Counted from the first letter of the stretch, positions 49,167 through 60,920 are shown. The stretch: 64,000 nucleotides of DNA from Massilia sp. ZL223 (GCF_018119395.1 NZ_JAGPWD010000004.1:174162-238161); one strand, 5' to 3'. Program-made: numbers and translations. Notes: generated from the letters alone by a model not told the origin.

Positions 49167-50123
49167 ATGCCCGTCACGCCGCCGTCGCTGTTCCCGCCGA
49201 TCCAGCCCATCCGCCAAGGCATGCTCGCCGTCGACGAGCTGCACACGATCTACTGGGAAGAGGTCGGCAACCCGGACGGCACTCCGGTCGTGTTCCTGCA
49301 CGGCGGCCCGGGCGCGGGCCTGTCGCCCCAGCACCGCCGTTTCTTCGACCCGCGCACCTACCGCGTGATCCTGTTCGACCAGCGCGGCGCCGGCAAGTCG
49401 ACCCCGCTGGGCGAATGGCGCAACAACACCACCCAGCTGCTGATCGAGGACATCGAGCGCCTGCGCACCCTGTTCGGCATCGAGCGCTGGCTGGTGTTCG
49501 GCGGCTCCTGGGGCTCGACCCTGGCGCTCGCCTACGGCCAGGCCCATCCCGAGCGTTGCCTGGGCTTCGTCCTGCGCGGGATCTTCCTGTGCACGAAGGA
49601 CGAGGTGGAATGGTTCATCAATGGCGTGCGCTGGTTCTACCCGGAGCTCTACGACGAATTCGTCGCGCCGATTCCGCAAGCCGAGCGCGGCGACCTGCTC
49701 AAGGCCTACGCCAGCCGCCTGCTGTGCCACGACCCGGACGTCTACTGGCCGGCAGCGCGCGCCTGGAGCCGCTTCGAAGGGCGGCGCGTGTTCCTGCTGC
49801 CCCAGCCGGAAGAAGCCGCGTCCGACACCCTCGACCTGGGCGTGGGCCGGCTCGAATCGCACTACATGCTGAACGGCGCCTTCCTCGAGGAAGACCAGCT
49901 GGTGCGCGACATCGGGCGCATCGCCCACCTGCCGGCCACCATCGTGCAGGGCCGCTACGACGTGATCTGCCCGCCGCTATCGGCTTACCGCCTGCACGCG
50001 GCCTGGCCGGGCGCGAAGCTGCACATGATTCCCGACGCCGGCCACGGCGCACTGGAAACCGGCATCGCGCGCGCCCTGGTGGCCGCGACCGAGCAGTTCA
50101 AGCGCCACGGCCGCTTCGATTGA
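49167..50123 (+). CDS. pip: Prolyl aminopeptidase
   Basis: 318 residues. Alpha/beta hydrolase of family S33: oxyanion loop VVFLHGGPGAGLSP, FDQRGAGKSTP, nucleophile elbow GGSWGSTLALAYGQ, Asp region IVQGRYDVICPP and His in PDAGHGALE. Releases N-terminal proline from peptides in the cytoplasm. Stands between the D-amino-acid enzyme and the DUF2721 gene. Confidence 0.95.
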   Translation: MPVTPPSLFPPIQPIRQGMLAVDELHTIYWEEVGNPDGTPVVFLHGGPGAGLSPQHRRFFDPRTYRVILFDQRGAGKSTPLGEWRNNTTQLLIEDIERLRTLFGIERWLVFGGSWGSTLALAYGQAHPERCLGFVLRGIFLCTKDEVEWFINGVRWFYPELYDEFVAPIPQAERGDLLKAYASRLLCHDPDVYWPAARAWSRFEGRRVFLLPQPEEAASDTLDLGVGRLESHYMLNGAFLEEDQLVRDIGRIAHLPATIVQGRYDVICPPLSAYRLHAAWPGAKLHMIPDAGHGALETGIARALVAATEQFKRHGRFD

Positions 50124-50193
50124 AGCGGGACCCGCCGCTGCGGACTGCTACACTAGGCGCCAAGACACACCACAACAATTCGAACGTGTTCTC

Positions 50194-50640
50194 ATGAATA
50201 TCCAGATCAGCGACATCGGCCACGTCATCCAGCTGGCGATCGCGCCGGTGTTCCTCCTGACCGGCGTGGCGACCAAGCTGACGGTCCTGACCAACCGCCT
50301 GGCGCGCATCATCGACCGCACCCGCGTCCTCGAGGACCGGCTCAAGGTCAGCCCCAACGGCGAATACGCATCCGAACTCGAAACCCTGTACCAGCGCTCG
50401 CACCTGATCAACTACGCCATCACCTCCAGCACCGCCTGCGGCCTGCTGGTATGCGTGGTCATCGCGATGCTGTTCCTGGGCGACACCACCAATCTTCCGC
50501 TCGACCAGTACATCGCCGCCTGCTTCGTGTTCGCGATGATGGGCCTGATCAGCAGCTTCATTTATTTTTTGCGCGAGATCTTCATCGCCTCGCGCTTCAT
50601 GCGCCAGCAGCACCTGCACTCCCTGCAGCAGGGGCGCTGA
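50194..50640 (+). CDS. DUF2721 membrane protein
   Basis: 148 residues with three predicted membrane helices. Family segment IQLAIAPVFLLTGVATKLTV (N-terminal), then TNRLARIIDRTRVLED, and two further helices (SSTACGLLVCVVIAMLFLG, FVFAMMGLISSFIYFLREI). Function unknown. Followed 19 bases later by another small gene on the same strand. Confidence 0.9.
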   Translation: MNIQISDIGHVIQLAIAPVFLLTGVATKLTVLTNRLARIIDRTRVLEDRLKVSPNGEYASELETLYQRSHLINYAITSSTACGLLVCVVIAMLFLGDTTNLPLDQYIAACFVFAMMGLISSFIYFLREIFIASRFMRQQHLHSLQQGR

Positions 50641-50659
50641 CGCAGCCTTGAAAGAACCT

Positions 50660-51115
50660 ATGCACGACTACCAACGCCCCCCGACCCTGCACCGCTACGC
50701 ACTGCGCGCCGACCTCGAGAACGCGCTGAGCGCGGGCCAGTTCCGTCTCGAGCCCGCGGGCGGCTTCCTGACCCTGTCCTTCTCGGCCGTGTGGGACAAG
50801 CACCTGTTCGACGTCCTGGCCCCGGCCGACAGCTGCCTGGTGATCCACAACACCGAGCTGTTCGGCGAGCGCCTGCACCGTGCGGTGCAGCGCCTGCTGC
50901 CCAACTGGGCCGGCATCGACGGCCCGGTCGAATACGGCAGCCGTTCGCGCCTGGGCGCCGCTTTCTCGAAGAGCGCCATGCATGCGCAAGAGAAGGAATG
51001 GCAGTTCGCCTGGCGCTCGCTGTCGCCCAACGCCAGCCTGCATCCGGTCACGGTCAGCATCGGCAATATCGAGTCCTTCGCCGAATTGCGCAGCCGCGAA
51101 AGCCACCTGGCTTAA
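50660..51115 (+). CDS. Hypothetical protein, 151 residues
   Basis: From the ATG at 50660 (AAAGAACC upstream); a TTG at 50648 is in frame. Soluble, with LHRYALRADLENALSAGQFRL, FSAVWDKHLFDVLAPADSCL and WQFAWRSLSPNASLHPVTVS. No domain recognised. Probably co-transcribed with the DUF2721 gene. Confidence 0.7.
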   Translation: MHDYQRPPTLHRYALRADLENALSAGQFRLEPAGGFLTLSFSAVWDKHLFDVLAPADSCLVIHNTELFGERLHRAVQRLLPNWAGIDGPVEYGSRSRLGAAFSKSAMHAQEKEWQFAWRSLSPNASLHPVTVSIGNIESFAELRSRESHLA

Positions 51116-51124
51116 TCACTTTAG

Positions 51125-53194
<2,070 letters not shown>

Positions 53195-53213
53195 TGAGAC
53201 CGCGGTGTGCTGA

Positions 53214-53251
53214 AAAACTTGGGTCCCCGCGAAGGCGGGGACCCAAGTTTT
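53214..53251. terminator. Bidirectional terminator-like palindrome of the REP family
   Basis: AAAACTTGGGTCCCCGC-GAAG-GCGGGGACCCAAGTTTT: a perfect 17-bp stem with a GAAG loop, flanked by A and T runs in both directions. It sits 20 bases after the fadH stop and 18 bases after the stop of the convergent gene. The core matches the REP hairpins at 18134, 18193 and 26701. Confidence 0.85.
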
Positions 53252-53268
53252 AAGCAAACCAAAAACGC

Positions 53269-54390
53269 TTATTTTTTACGCACCACCACGCAGCCGATCG
53301 AATATCCCGCCCCAAACGAGCAGATCACCCCATTGGCGCCGGCCGGCAAATCGTCCTGGTACTTGTGGAAGGCGATGATCGACCCCGCCGACGAGGTATT
53401 CGCATAGGTGTCGAGGATCACCGGCGCCTCTTCCGGCGTCGCATCGCGCCCCAGCAGCGTGCGCGCGATCAGGAGGTTCATGTTCAGGTTCGCCTGGTGC
53501 AGCCAGTAGCGCGAGATATCCTTGATCTCCAGCCCGGCATTGCGCACCGTGGCGGCGATCGTCTCGGCCGCCATCGGGCACACTTCCTTGAACACCTTGC
53601 GGCCCTGCTGGCGGAACAGCTTGTCCGGCTGGCCTACGCCCGCTTCGTCGAAGCGGTTCATGAAGCCGAAGTTGTTGCGGATGTTGTTCGAGAACTTGGT
53701 CTTGAGCTGGCTATCCAGGATTTCCCACTGGTGCTTGCTGGTCGCCGTCTCCGCGGCTTCCACGATCACGGCGGTGCAGGCGTCGCCGAAGATGAAGTGG
53801 CTGTCGCGGTCGCGGAAGTTCAGGTGGCCGCTGGTGATTTCCGGGTTCAGCATCAGTACCGCGCGCGCGCGGCCGTTGCGCACCGCGTCGACCGCGGTGG
53901 CGATGCCGAAGGTGGCCGAGGAGCAGGCCACGTTCATGTCGAAGCCAAAGCCGTCGATGCCCAGCGCTTCCTGGACCTCGACCGCCATGGCCGGGTAGGG
54001 ACGCTGCATGTTGCTGCAGGCGACCAGCACCATGTCGATGTCGGCCGGGGTCTTGCCGGCGCGCGCCAGCGCTTCGCGCGCGGCGGCCACGCACATCTCG
54101 GCCTGCAGCGACACCTGGTCGTCGGCGCGCTCGGGAATGCGCGCGGTCATGCGGGCCGGGTCCAGGATGCCTTCCTTTTCCATCACGTAGCGCGACTTGA
54201 TGCCCGAGGCCTTCTCGATGAAGCCGCTGCTCGAGGGCTCGAGCGCCGTCACCTCGCCCGCCGCGATCGCCGCGGCGTGCTCCTGGTTGTGCAGCTCGAC
54301 GTAGGCGTTGAAGGCCGTCACCAGCTCGTCGTTGGAAATGGATTGCGAGGGCGTGAACAGGCCGGTGCCGCTGATGACGACAGGTTTCAT
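53269..54390 (-). CDS. Beta-ketoacyl-ACP synthase III-like protein
   Basis: 373 residues from the ATG at 54390 ([14 protein letters not shown]). Thiolase-fold condensing enzyme with the FabH triad: Cys in [10 protein letters not shown], His in [10 protein letters not shown], Asn in [10 protein letters not shown]. Longer than E. coli FabH (317), with an extra segment after residue 20 ([17 protein letters not shown]). It may start fatty-acid or a specialised acyl chain; no acyl carrier protein or fab genes adjoin it. Confidence 0.9.
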   Translation of the reverse strand: MKPVVISGTGLFTPSQSISNDELVTAFNAYVELHNQEHAAAIAAGEVTALEPSSSGFIEKASGIKSRYVMEKEGILDPARMTARIPERADDQVSLQAEMCVAAAREALARAGKTPADIDMVLVACSNMQRPYPAMAVEVQEALGIDGFGFDMNVACSSATFGIATAVDAVRNGRARAVLMLNPEITSGHLNFRDRDSHFIFGDACTAVIVEAAETATSKHQWEILDSQLKTKFSNNIRNNFGFMNRFDEAGVGQPDKLFRQQGRKVFKEVCPMAAETIAATVRNAGLEIKDISRYWLHQANLNMNLLIARTLLGRDATPEEAPVILDTYANTSSAGSIIAFHKYQDDLPAGANGVICSFGAGYSIGCVVVRKK

Positions 54391-54522
54391 GATAGGCAAA
54401 CTTTCAATGGAAATAACGGGACTTGCCCGTAAGATGGCCAAATTCTACACGGTCGTGCTAAAACAGGGAATCGCCGCTTGGGGGCCGTTGGGAACTGGGC
54501 GCACACCGGCTCCCGGGGCATC

Positions 54523-55941
54523 CTAGTGGCCCTGGGCCAGCGTGGTGGCGCCGGCGCGCTTGGACAGCTGGACCGGCTGGCCCTTGAGGTGGTTCAGGGC
54601 CTGGGCCAGCTGGAAATCGTCCTTGCTGCCATAGTCGACCGGCTTGCGCAGGCGCGCCTCGGCCAGCAGGCGCATCTGCTCTTCGATGTCTTCCTGGCGC
54701 GTCGCGCTTTCCTTGTCGCGGTCGTTCGACAGGTGGCGTTCCAGGTCGGCTTCGCGCATGCGCAGCGCGTTCAGGCCGTCGCCCTCGGCGGTTTCGTCGA
54801 CCGGGAAGTCGGGCACGATGCCGCGCGCCTGGATCGAGCGCCCGGCGGGGGTGTAGTAGCGCGCCGTGGTCAGCTTGACCGCGGCGTCGTGCCCGATCGG
54901 GCGGATGGTCTGCACCGAGCCCTTGCCGAAGGTCTGGCTGCCCAGGATGGTGGCGCGTTTGTAGTCCTGCAGGGCGCCGGCCACGATTTCCGAGGCCGAG
55001 GCCGAGCCGGTGTTCACCAGCACCACCATCGGCAGGGTCTTGTAGGCGGGCGGCAGGGCGGACAGCGGATCGGCGCCGCTGCGCAGCATGTAGAACTCGG
55101 GACGGCCGTAGAAGCGCTGCTTGGAATCGGCCAGCTGGCCGTTGGTCGAGACGATCTCGGCGTCCTTGGGCAGGAAGGCCGCCGCCACGCCGATCGCGCC
55201 CTGCAGCAGGCCGCCGGGGTCGTTGCGCAGGTCGAGCACCAGGCCCTTCATGTCCGGGTTCTGGCGGTACAGGGCCTGCAGCTTGGCCGCCATGTCGTCC
55301 ACCGTCGGTTCCTGGAACTGGGCGATGCGCAGCCAGGCATAGCCCGGCTCGATCATTTTCGCCTTCACGCTCTTCTGGATGATCTCGCTGCGCGTGATGG
55401 TGAAGAAGAGCGGCGCAGGCGCGTCCTTGCGCGCGATGGTCAGGGTGACCCGGGTGCCGGGTTCGCCGCGCATGCGCTTGATCGCCTCGTCGATCGGCAC
55501 GCCCTGCACCGGGAAGCCGTCGATCTGGGTGATCAGGTCGCCTTCCTTGATGCCGGCGTGGAAGGCCGGCGAGTCTTCGATGGGCGCGACGATCTCGACG
55601 TAGCCGTCCTCGCTCTCGGAAATCTCGATGCCCAGGCCGACGAAGCGGCCCTCGGTGCCCTCGCGCAGCTCGCGGTAGGCGCGCGGATCGAGGTAGGCGG
55701 AGTGGGGGTCGAGCGAGGCCACCATGCCGGAAATGGCTTCCGACAGCAGGGCCTTGTCCTCGACCGGCTCGACATAGTTGGACTTGATGACGCCGACGAC
55801 GTCGGCCAGCTGGCGCAGTTCGGCCATGGGCATGCTTTCCTCGACCGGCTTGTAGGCCAGGGCCGAGAACTGCATGGTGAGCGCGACCCCGGCAAGCGCG
55901 CCAAGGCCGACGAGGCAGGAATTCTTGAATGTAGAGCCCAT
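54523..55941 (-). CDS. C-terminal processing peptidase (S41, CtpA-like)
   Basis: 472 residues from the ATG at 55941 (MGSTFKNSCLVGLGALAGV), which begins an N-terminal membrane or signal segment. PDZ domain (VEIVAPIEDSPAFHAGIKEG DLITQIDG region, roughly residues 90-165), then the S41 protease with GLVLDLRNDPGGLL, the Ser motif NTGSASASEIVAG and the Lys in TFGKGSVQTI. Trims C-termini of periplasmic proteins. C-terminal 90 residues helical and charged. Confidence 0.94.
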   Translation of the reverse strand: MGSTFKNSCLVGLGALAGVALTMQFSALAYKPVEESMPMAELRQLADVVGVIKSNYVEPVEDKALLSEAISGMVASLDPHSAYLDPRAYRELREGTEGRFVGLGIEISESEDGYVEIVAPIEDSPAFHAGIKEGDLITQIDGFPVQGVPIDEAIKRMRGEPGTRVTLTIARKDAPAPLFFTITRSEIIQKSVKAKMIEPGYAWLRIAQFQEPTVDDMAAKLQALYRQNPDMKGLVLDLRNDPGGLLQGAIGVAAAFLPKDAEIVSTNGQLADSKQRFYGRPEFYMLRSGADPLSALPPAYKTLPMVVLVNTGSASASEIVAGALQDYKRATILGSQTFGKGSVQTIRPIGHDAAVKLTTARYYTPAGRSIQARGIVPDFPVDETAEGDGLNALRMREADLERHLSNDRDKESATRQEDIEEQMRLLAEARLRKPVDYGSKDDFQLAQALNHLKGQPVQLSKRAGATTLAQGH

Positions 55942-56159
55942 GGTCACCCGATCTGGCTGCGCGCGCCTTGAAATGTCCGCTGGTTCGCCCCTGAGATAGC
56001 GCAATCCAGTATAAACCTGTTCCTGCGCGCCGGAGAGCGCAAGCGCAAACAAGCATGCACCCGGCCCGCCATGCACAGGGCAGGGCGCACAGCTATTGAT
56101 CCGTTGGTAAGCAATTGTAAGAGTGCAAGCGAGCGGGGGCGGGGCGGCCTATATTCAAT

Positions 56160-56228
56160 ACCAGTTTTTCTCTCTCTCCACTCTTGAAGTGGTCTTTGCC
56201 CACGGCCCCCTCCGTGGGCTTTTTTCTT
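56160..56228 (+). ncRNA. Candidate small RNA with pyrimidine-rich 5' part and intrinsic terminator
   Basis: Begins after a TATATT box (56150-56155). It has a single-stranded TTTTTCTCTCTCT stretch, a small hairpin CCACT-CTTGA-AGTGG (56178-56192), and a strong terminator GCCCACGG-CCCCCT-CCGTGGGC (56198-56219) followed by a T run. No open frame ends here, so the terminator needs another transcript. No -35 box is clear. Confidence 0.45.
56198..56227 (+). terminator. Rho-independent terminator
   Basis: Perfect 8-bp GC-rich stem, 6-base loop and a T run. No upstream plus-strand protein gene uses it; it probably ends the candidate small RNA. Confidence 0.85.
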
Positions 56229-56392
56229 TCCGGCGCACGCAGGCGCGCTGCCGGAAAAGGCCTGCCGGGATTGTACATTCCACAGCGCAACTTTACCCGC
56301 GCACACAAGGTCTTGTTGTCGTCTCCCAACACATGCATACGCGAAAAAGCACTCCTGGCGTGTATCGAAAAGTAAAAAAACTTTAATCCCCG

Positions 56393-56420
56393 TTGCTGCC
56401 TGTTTCTCAACAGCTAGAAT
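56393..56420 (+). promoter_or_regulatory. Possible sigma-70 promoter for the TonB-dependent receptor
   Basis: TTGCTG, a 16-base spacer and TAGAAT, 60 bases upstream of the ATG at 56481. Confidence 0.4.
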
Positions 56421-56480
56421 GGTCTTTCGCCCGCGTGCGCCCTGTACGCGCCGGCATGCTACCGAAGACCAAGAACGCGA

Positions 56481-58703
56481 ATGAATACATATGTTTCCCT
56501 GGCCTGCGCGGCCCTGCTCGGCGCGGCTTCCGTGCCCGCGGCAGGCCAGACCGGCGCCGAGCCGGCAGCACCCCAGGAGCCGGGTGCGGCCCAGACCCGG
56601 CAGGCGCCGCCTCCCAAGACCGACGACAAGCTGCAGCAGGTGACCATCAGCGGCAGCCGCGCCAACGATACCGACCAGCGCCGCCTGGCCACCGCTTCCA
56701 AAATGATCTTCGGCCGCGAAGAGCTGGACCGCAACGGCGACAGCAATGTCGGCGAGATCCTCAAGCGCCTGCCGGGCGTGACCATGGCCGGTCCGCCGGG
56801 CCGGGGCGGCGGCGGGGTGCGCATGCGCGGCATGGGCAACGGTTATACGCAGATGCTGGTCAACGGCGAGCGCCCGCCGCCAGGCTTCTCGCTGGAGTCG
56901 CTGCCGCCCGACCAGGTCGAGCGCATCGAGGTGATCCGCGGCCCGGTGGCCGAGCATTCCACCCAGGCGATCGCCGGCACCATCAACATCGTGCTGCGCG
57001 AAGGCTACCAGCAGAAGGACATCCAGTTCCGCGCCAGCGACAGCGTGTCCGGCGGCCTGCATTCGCCCGACGTGTCGCTGGCGATGCCGGGCAAGTCCGG
57101 CAGGCTGAGCTGGCTCACCAACGTGATGCTGCGCCTGAACCGCAACGAGAACGAGAGCCGGACCTACGACCGCACCGAGCGCCGCGACGGCACCCTCGAC
57201 AGCGAGCAGCTGCTCGACGGCCGCAGCGATTCGCATTCGAAGGGCCTGCACGCCTCGCCGCGCTTCACCTACACCTTCGACAACAAGGACACGCTCACGG
57301 TCCAGCCCTTCCTGGGCGTGAACCGCAGCGATTCGCGCCTGAACAACACGGTCACGCGCCTGGGCGGCGAGCCGGATTACGCGCGCCTGGACCAGGCGTC
57401 GGATTCCGATTCCACCTTCGGCCGCCTGTTCGGCAACTGGCTGCACCGCATGGACAACAACGCCAAGCTCGACCTCAAGTTCGGCTTCGGCGGCGCCAAC
57501 AGCGAGAACACCAGCGTGCGCCGCACCTATGGCTTCGCCGGCGAGCCGCTGCGCGTGTTCAACGACACGGGCGACATGCGCTTCCGCGGCGCCAACACGG
57601 GCGGCAAGTACACCAGGCCGATCGCCAAGGGCCACCTGCTGGCCGTCGGCTGGGACGTGGAATATACACGCCTGAAGCAGAAGCAGGTGTCCGAGGACGA
57701 CGGCGGTCCGCTGTACGAGGAATCGGGCGCGAATCTCTCCGCCAACCAGCGCAAGATCGCGCTGTTCGCCCAGGACGAATTCGACATCAGCGAGCGCTGG
57801 TCGGCCTACCTGGGCCTGCGCTGGGAAGGCATCCGCACCGCCAGCACCGGCGTCGGCAACAGCGTGAAGAACGAGAGCCGCGTCTGGAGCCCGGTGCTGC
57901 ACAGCGTCTGGCGCATCCCCGGCAAGGACAAGGACCAGGTGCGCGCCAGCCTGACGCGCAGCTACCGCGCCGCGCAGCTGAACGACATGATCGCCGCGCC
58001 CACCATCTCGGCCGACAATTCCTTCGTGCGCCCCGACCGCAGCGGCAATCCGGACCTCAAGCCGGAACTGGCGACCGGCATCGACCTGGCCTACGAACAC
58101 TACATCGGCCGCACCGGCATCGTCTCGGCCAGCGCCTTCGTGCGCAATGTCGACGACCTGATCCGCCGCACCGTCACCGAAGTGCCGACCGCCCAGGGCC
58201 CGCGCTGGATCTCGCGCCCGGTCAACATCGGCAAGGCGCGTACCAGCGGCATCGAGCTGGAAGCCAAGTTCCAGCTGACCGACCTGGTCAAGGATGCGCC
58301 GAACGTGGACGTGCGCGCCAACTACAGCCGCTTCTGGTCCGACGTGGAAGACATCCAGGGCCCGCACAACCGCCTCGAGGGCCAGGCCGAGCAGACCGCC
58401 AACGTGGGCGCCGACTGGCGCCTCAAGGGCCTGCCCCTGACCCTGGGCGCGAGCCTGAACTGGACCCCGGATTTCCTGGTCCAGGTCAGCAACGAGGAAC
58501 TGGCCTTCACCGGCTCCAAGCGCCAGCTGGACCTGTTCGCGCTGTGGAAATTCTCAGGCAATACCCAGGTGCGCGTGTTCGGCAACAACCTGCTGTCGCA
58601 GAACTACGATACGGCGCGCAGCGTCAGCCTGCCGGAAGTATTCACCAGCACCCAGACGCGCACATATGCAACAGTCGGTGTGCGTCTTGAAACAAAACTG
58701 TAA
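56481..58703 (+). CDS. TonB-dependent outer-membrane receptor
   Basis: 740 residues with a signal peptide ending near PAAGQ and a Pro/Ala-rich stretch. The plug domain spans about residues 50-160 (NVGEILKRLPGVTMAG, QMLVNGERPPPGFSLESLP, RIEVIRGPVAEHSTQAIAGT INI region), followed by a 22-strand barrel with RSYRAAQLNDM and GNPDLKPELA. Carries a substrate across the outer membrane using TonB energy. The plug is of the general FepA/CirA type; the substrate (siderophore, peptide or sugar) is unknown. Genes for two secreted peptidases follow directly. Confidence 0.92.
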   Translation: MNTYVSLACAALLGAASVPAAGQTGAEPAAPQEPGAAQTRQAPPPKTDDKLQQVTISGSRANDTDQRRLATASKMIFGREELDRNGDSNVGEILKRLPGVTMAGPPGRGGGGVRMRGMGNGYTQMLVNGERPPPGFSLESLPPDQVERIEVIRGPVAEHSTQAIAGTINIVLREGYQQKDIQFRASDSVSGGLHSPDVSLAMPGKSGRLSWLTNVMLRLNRNENESRTYDRTERRDGTLDSEQLLDGRSDSHSKGLHASPRFTYTFDNKDTLTVQPFLGVNRSDSRLNNTVTRLGGEPDYARLDQASDSDSTFGRLFGNWLHRMDNNAKLDLKFGFGGANSENTSVRRTYGFAGEPLRVFNDTGDMRFRGANTGGKYTRPIAKGHLLAVGWDVEYTRLKQKQVSEDDGGPLYEESGANLSANQRKIALFAQDEFDISERWSAYLGLRWEGIRTASTGVGNSVKNESRVWSPVLHSVWRIPGKDKDQVRASLTRSYRAAQLNDMIAAPTISADNSFVRPDRSGNPDLKPELATGIDLAYEHYIGRTGIVSASAFVRNVDDLIRRTVTEVPTAQGPRWISRPVNIGKARTSGIELEAKFQLTDLVKDAPNVDVRANYSRFWSDVEDIQGPHNRLEGQAEQTANVGADWRLKGLPLTLGASLNWTPDFLVQVSNEELAFTGSKRQLDLFALWKFSGNTQVRVFGNNLLSQNYDTARSVSLPEVFTSTQTRTYATVGVRLETKL

Positions 58704-58707
58704 TCAA

Positions 58708-58750
58708 ACGGCCGGAGCCCATGCTACATTTTCCGGCCGTAGCACTTTTT
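58708..58750 (+). terminator. Weak terminator-like hairpin after the receptor gene
   Basis: ACGGCCGGA and TCCGGCCGT form a 9-bp stem with a 15-base loop; a T run starts five bases later. It also sits in the leader of the peptidase gene, so it could act as an attenuator. Confidence 0.4.
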
Positions 58751-58773
58751 TACCCCGCAAAGAGGACCTTCCT

Positions 58774-60840
58774 GTGAAGCGATACATCCTGAGCACCCTG
58801 ACCCTGTCCATCATGACCGCCTTCGCCACCACGGCGGCGGTCGCGGCGGACAACGCGCCGGCAAAACCGGCGGCGGCCTTGATTTCCGGCATCGACACCC
58901 AGTTCATCGACGACAGCGTGCGTCCGCAGGACGACTTCTTCAGCTATCTCAACGGCAAGTGGCTCAAGACCGCCGAGATCCCGAGCGACAAGGCCAGCTG
59001 GGGCACCTTCATGAAGCTGCGCGACGACACCACGCCGCAGCTGCGCGCCATCATCGAGGCCGCGCAGAAGGATCCGCTTGCTCGGAAGCAGGGCACCGAA
59101 ACCCAGAAGATCGCCGACCTGTACGCCAGCTTCATGGACCAGGCCAAGCGCGAGAGCCTGGGCTACAAGCCGCTCAGCGGCGAACTGTCGCGCATCCGCG
59201 CGCTCAAGGACAAGAAGGCGGTCCCGAACCTGGTCGCCCACCTGGCGAAGATCGGCGTGGCTTCGCCCTACGGCATGTACGTCAGCCAGGATGCGCGCGA
59301 GTCCACCAAGTACGCTGCCTACATCAGCCAGAGCGGCCTGGGCATGCCGGACCGCGACTACTACCTGAAGCTGGACGACAAGCGCATGGCCGAGACCCGC
59401 GCCGCCTACGAACAGCACGTCGCCAGGATCCTGGCGCTGGCCGGCGAGAAGAACGCCCCGGAACAGGCCAAGGCCATCCTCGACTTCGAGACCGAGCTGG
59501 CCAGGGTGCAGTGGACCAAGGTCGAGAACCGCGACCCGGTCAAGCGCTACAACAAGATGACGGTGGCCGAGCTGGCCAAGCTGGCCCCGGGCTACGACTG
59601 GAAGGCGGCGCTGGCCGCCGCCGGGGTGGCCGGCAAGGCTGACTACGTCATCGTGTCGCAGCCGAGCTACCTGGCCGGCTTCGACGCCGTGCTGGCCAAG
59701 ACCGACCTGGCCACCATCAAGTCCTACTTCGAATGGCAGCTGCTGCGCGAGTACGCGCCCTACCTGTCGAAAGCCTTCGTCGACGAGAACTTCGCCTTCT
59801 ATGGCACCGCGCTGACCGGCGTGACCGAACAGCGTCCGACCTGGAAGATCGGCGTCTCGACCGTCGAGGGCGCGCTGGGCGAGGCGCTCGGCAAGCTGTA
59901 CGTCCAGGAGCACTTCCCTGCCGAGCGCAAGGCGCGCATGGAAGAACTGGTGAAGAACCTGCTGGTCGCCTACAAGGAATCGATCGACACCCTCGAGTGG
60001 ATGAGCCCGGCGACCAGGAAGGAAGCCCAGGCCAAGCTGGCCAAGTTCACCCCGAAGATCGGCTACCCGGACAAGTGGCGCGACTACTCGGCGCTGGCGA
60101 TCCGCGGCGGCGACCTGGTCGGCAACGTGATGCGCGCCTCGACCTTCGACTACAACCGCAACATCAACAAGCTGGGCAAGCCGATCGACCGCACCGAATG
60201 GGGCATGACGCCGCAGACCGTGAACGCCTACTACCGCAGCACGACCAACGAGATCGTGTTCCCGGCCGCGATCCTGCAGCCGCCGTTCTTCGACATGCGC
60301 GCCGACGACGCCGTGAACTACGGCGCGATCGGCGCCGTGATCGGCCACGAGATCGGCCACGGCTTCGACGACAAGGGCAGCCAGTCGGACGGCGACGGCA
60401 ACCTGCGCAACTGGTGGACCGAGGAAGACCGCGCCGCCTTCAAGGCCCGCACCGACAAGCTGGTCAGCCAGTACAGCGGCTTCTCGCCGCTGCCGGGCTA
60501 TCACGTCAACGGCGAACTGACCCTGGGCGAGAACATCGGCGACAACGCCGGCCTGTCGATCGCGCACAAGGCCTACAAGATCTCGCTCAAAGGCCAGCCT
60601 GCTCCGGTGATCGACGGCCTGACCGGCGACCAGCGCTTCTTCATGGGCTTCGGCCAGGTGTGGCGCTCGAAGATGCGCGAAGCCCAGCAGATCAACCAGG
60701 TCAAGACCGACCCGCACTCGCCGGGCCAGTTCCGCGCCAACGGCACGGTGATGAACATGCCGGGCTTCTACGAAGCCTTCGGCGTGAAGGAAGGCGACAA
60801 GATGTACCTGGCGCCGAAGGACCGCGTCACCATCTGGTAA
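58774..60840 (+). CDS. Secreted M13 metallopeptidase (neprilysin-like), first of a tandem pair
   Basis: 688 residues from a GTG at 58774 (AAAGAGGACC upstream). Signal peptide ends near AAVAADN. Zinc site HEIGH in GHEIGHGFDDKG (~525) and GENIGDNAG with the third ligand; substrate motif NAYYRS upstream; terminal TIW. Ends in the standard M13 C-terminal half. Acts in the periplasm or outside on peptides. About two thirds of residues appear shared with the next gene. Confidence 0.95.
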   Translation: MKRYILSTLTLSIMTAFATTAAVAADNAPAKPAAALISGIDTQFIDDSVRPQDDFFSYLNGKWLKTAEIPSDKASWGTFMKLRDDTTPQLRAIIEAAQKDPLARKQGTETQKIADLYASFMDQAKRESLGYKPLSGELSRIRALKDKKAVPNLVAHLAKIGVASPYGMYVSQDARESTKYAAYISQSGLGMPDRDYYLKLDDKRMAETRAAYEQHVARILALAGEKNAPEQAKAILDFETELARVQWTKVENRDPVKRYNKMTVAELAKLAPGYDWKAALAAAGVAGKADYVIVSQPSYLAGFDAVLAKTDLATIKSYFEWQLLREYAPYLSKAFVDENFAFYGTALTGVTEQRPTWKIGVSTVEGALGEALGKLYVQEHFPAERKARMEELVKNLLVAYKESIDTLEWMSPATRKEAQAKLAKFTPKIGYPDKWRDYSALAIRGGDLVGNVMRASTFDYNRNINKLGKPIDRTEWGMTPQTVNAYYRSTTNEIVFPAAILQPPFFDMRADDAVNYGAIGAVIGHEIGHGFDDKGSQSDGDGNLRNWWTEEDRAAFKARTDKLVSQYSGFSPLPGYHVNGELTLGENIGDNAGLSIAHKAYKISLKGQPAPVIDGLTGDQRFFMGFGQVWRSKMREAQQINQVKTDPHSPGQFRANGTVMNMPGFYEAFGVKEGDKMYLAPKDRVTIW

Positions 60841-60854
60841 GCGCGATGCATGAA

Positions 60855-60885
60855 AGCGGGCCGGAGCCACAAGCCCCGGCCCGCT
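60855..60885 (+). other. Stable hairpin between the two M13 genes
   Basis: AGCGGGCCGG and CCGGCCCGCT form a perfect 10-bp stem with an 11-base loop but no T run. More likely an mRNA-stability or partial-termination element than a full terminator. Confidence 0.5.
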
Positions 60886-60920
60886 GCACATAGAATAACA
60901 ACCCCTACACGGAGAACCTG

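Larger units (their letters stand above)
55942..56480. other. Intergenic region between ctpA-like and TonB receptor genes
   Basis: About 540 bases with no convincing protein gene. It holds the ctpA promoter region, a candidate small RNA (56160-56228) and the likely receptor promoter (56393-56420). The stretch 56230-56390 shows nothing I can name. Confidence 0.6.

Noticed and set aside
53207..53260. Possible CRISPR repeat from the strong palindrome
   Set aside because: Only a single unit here and no spacer array; it matches the dispersed REP family.
55944..58367. Minus-strand frame of 807 codons spanning the intergenic region and receptor gene
   Set aside because: Antisense to a well-supported TonB receptor; residue content is typical of a shadow frame.
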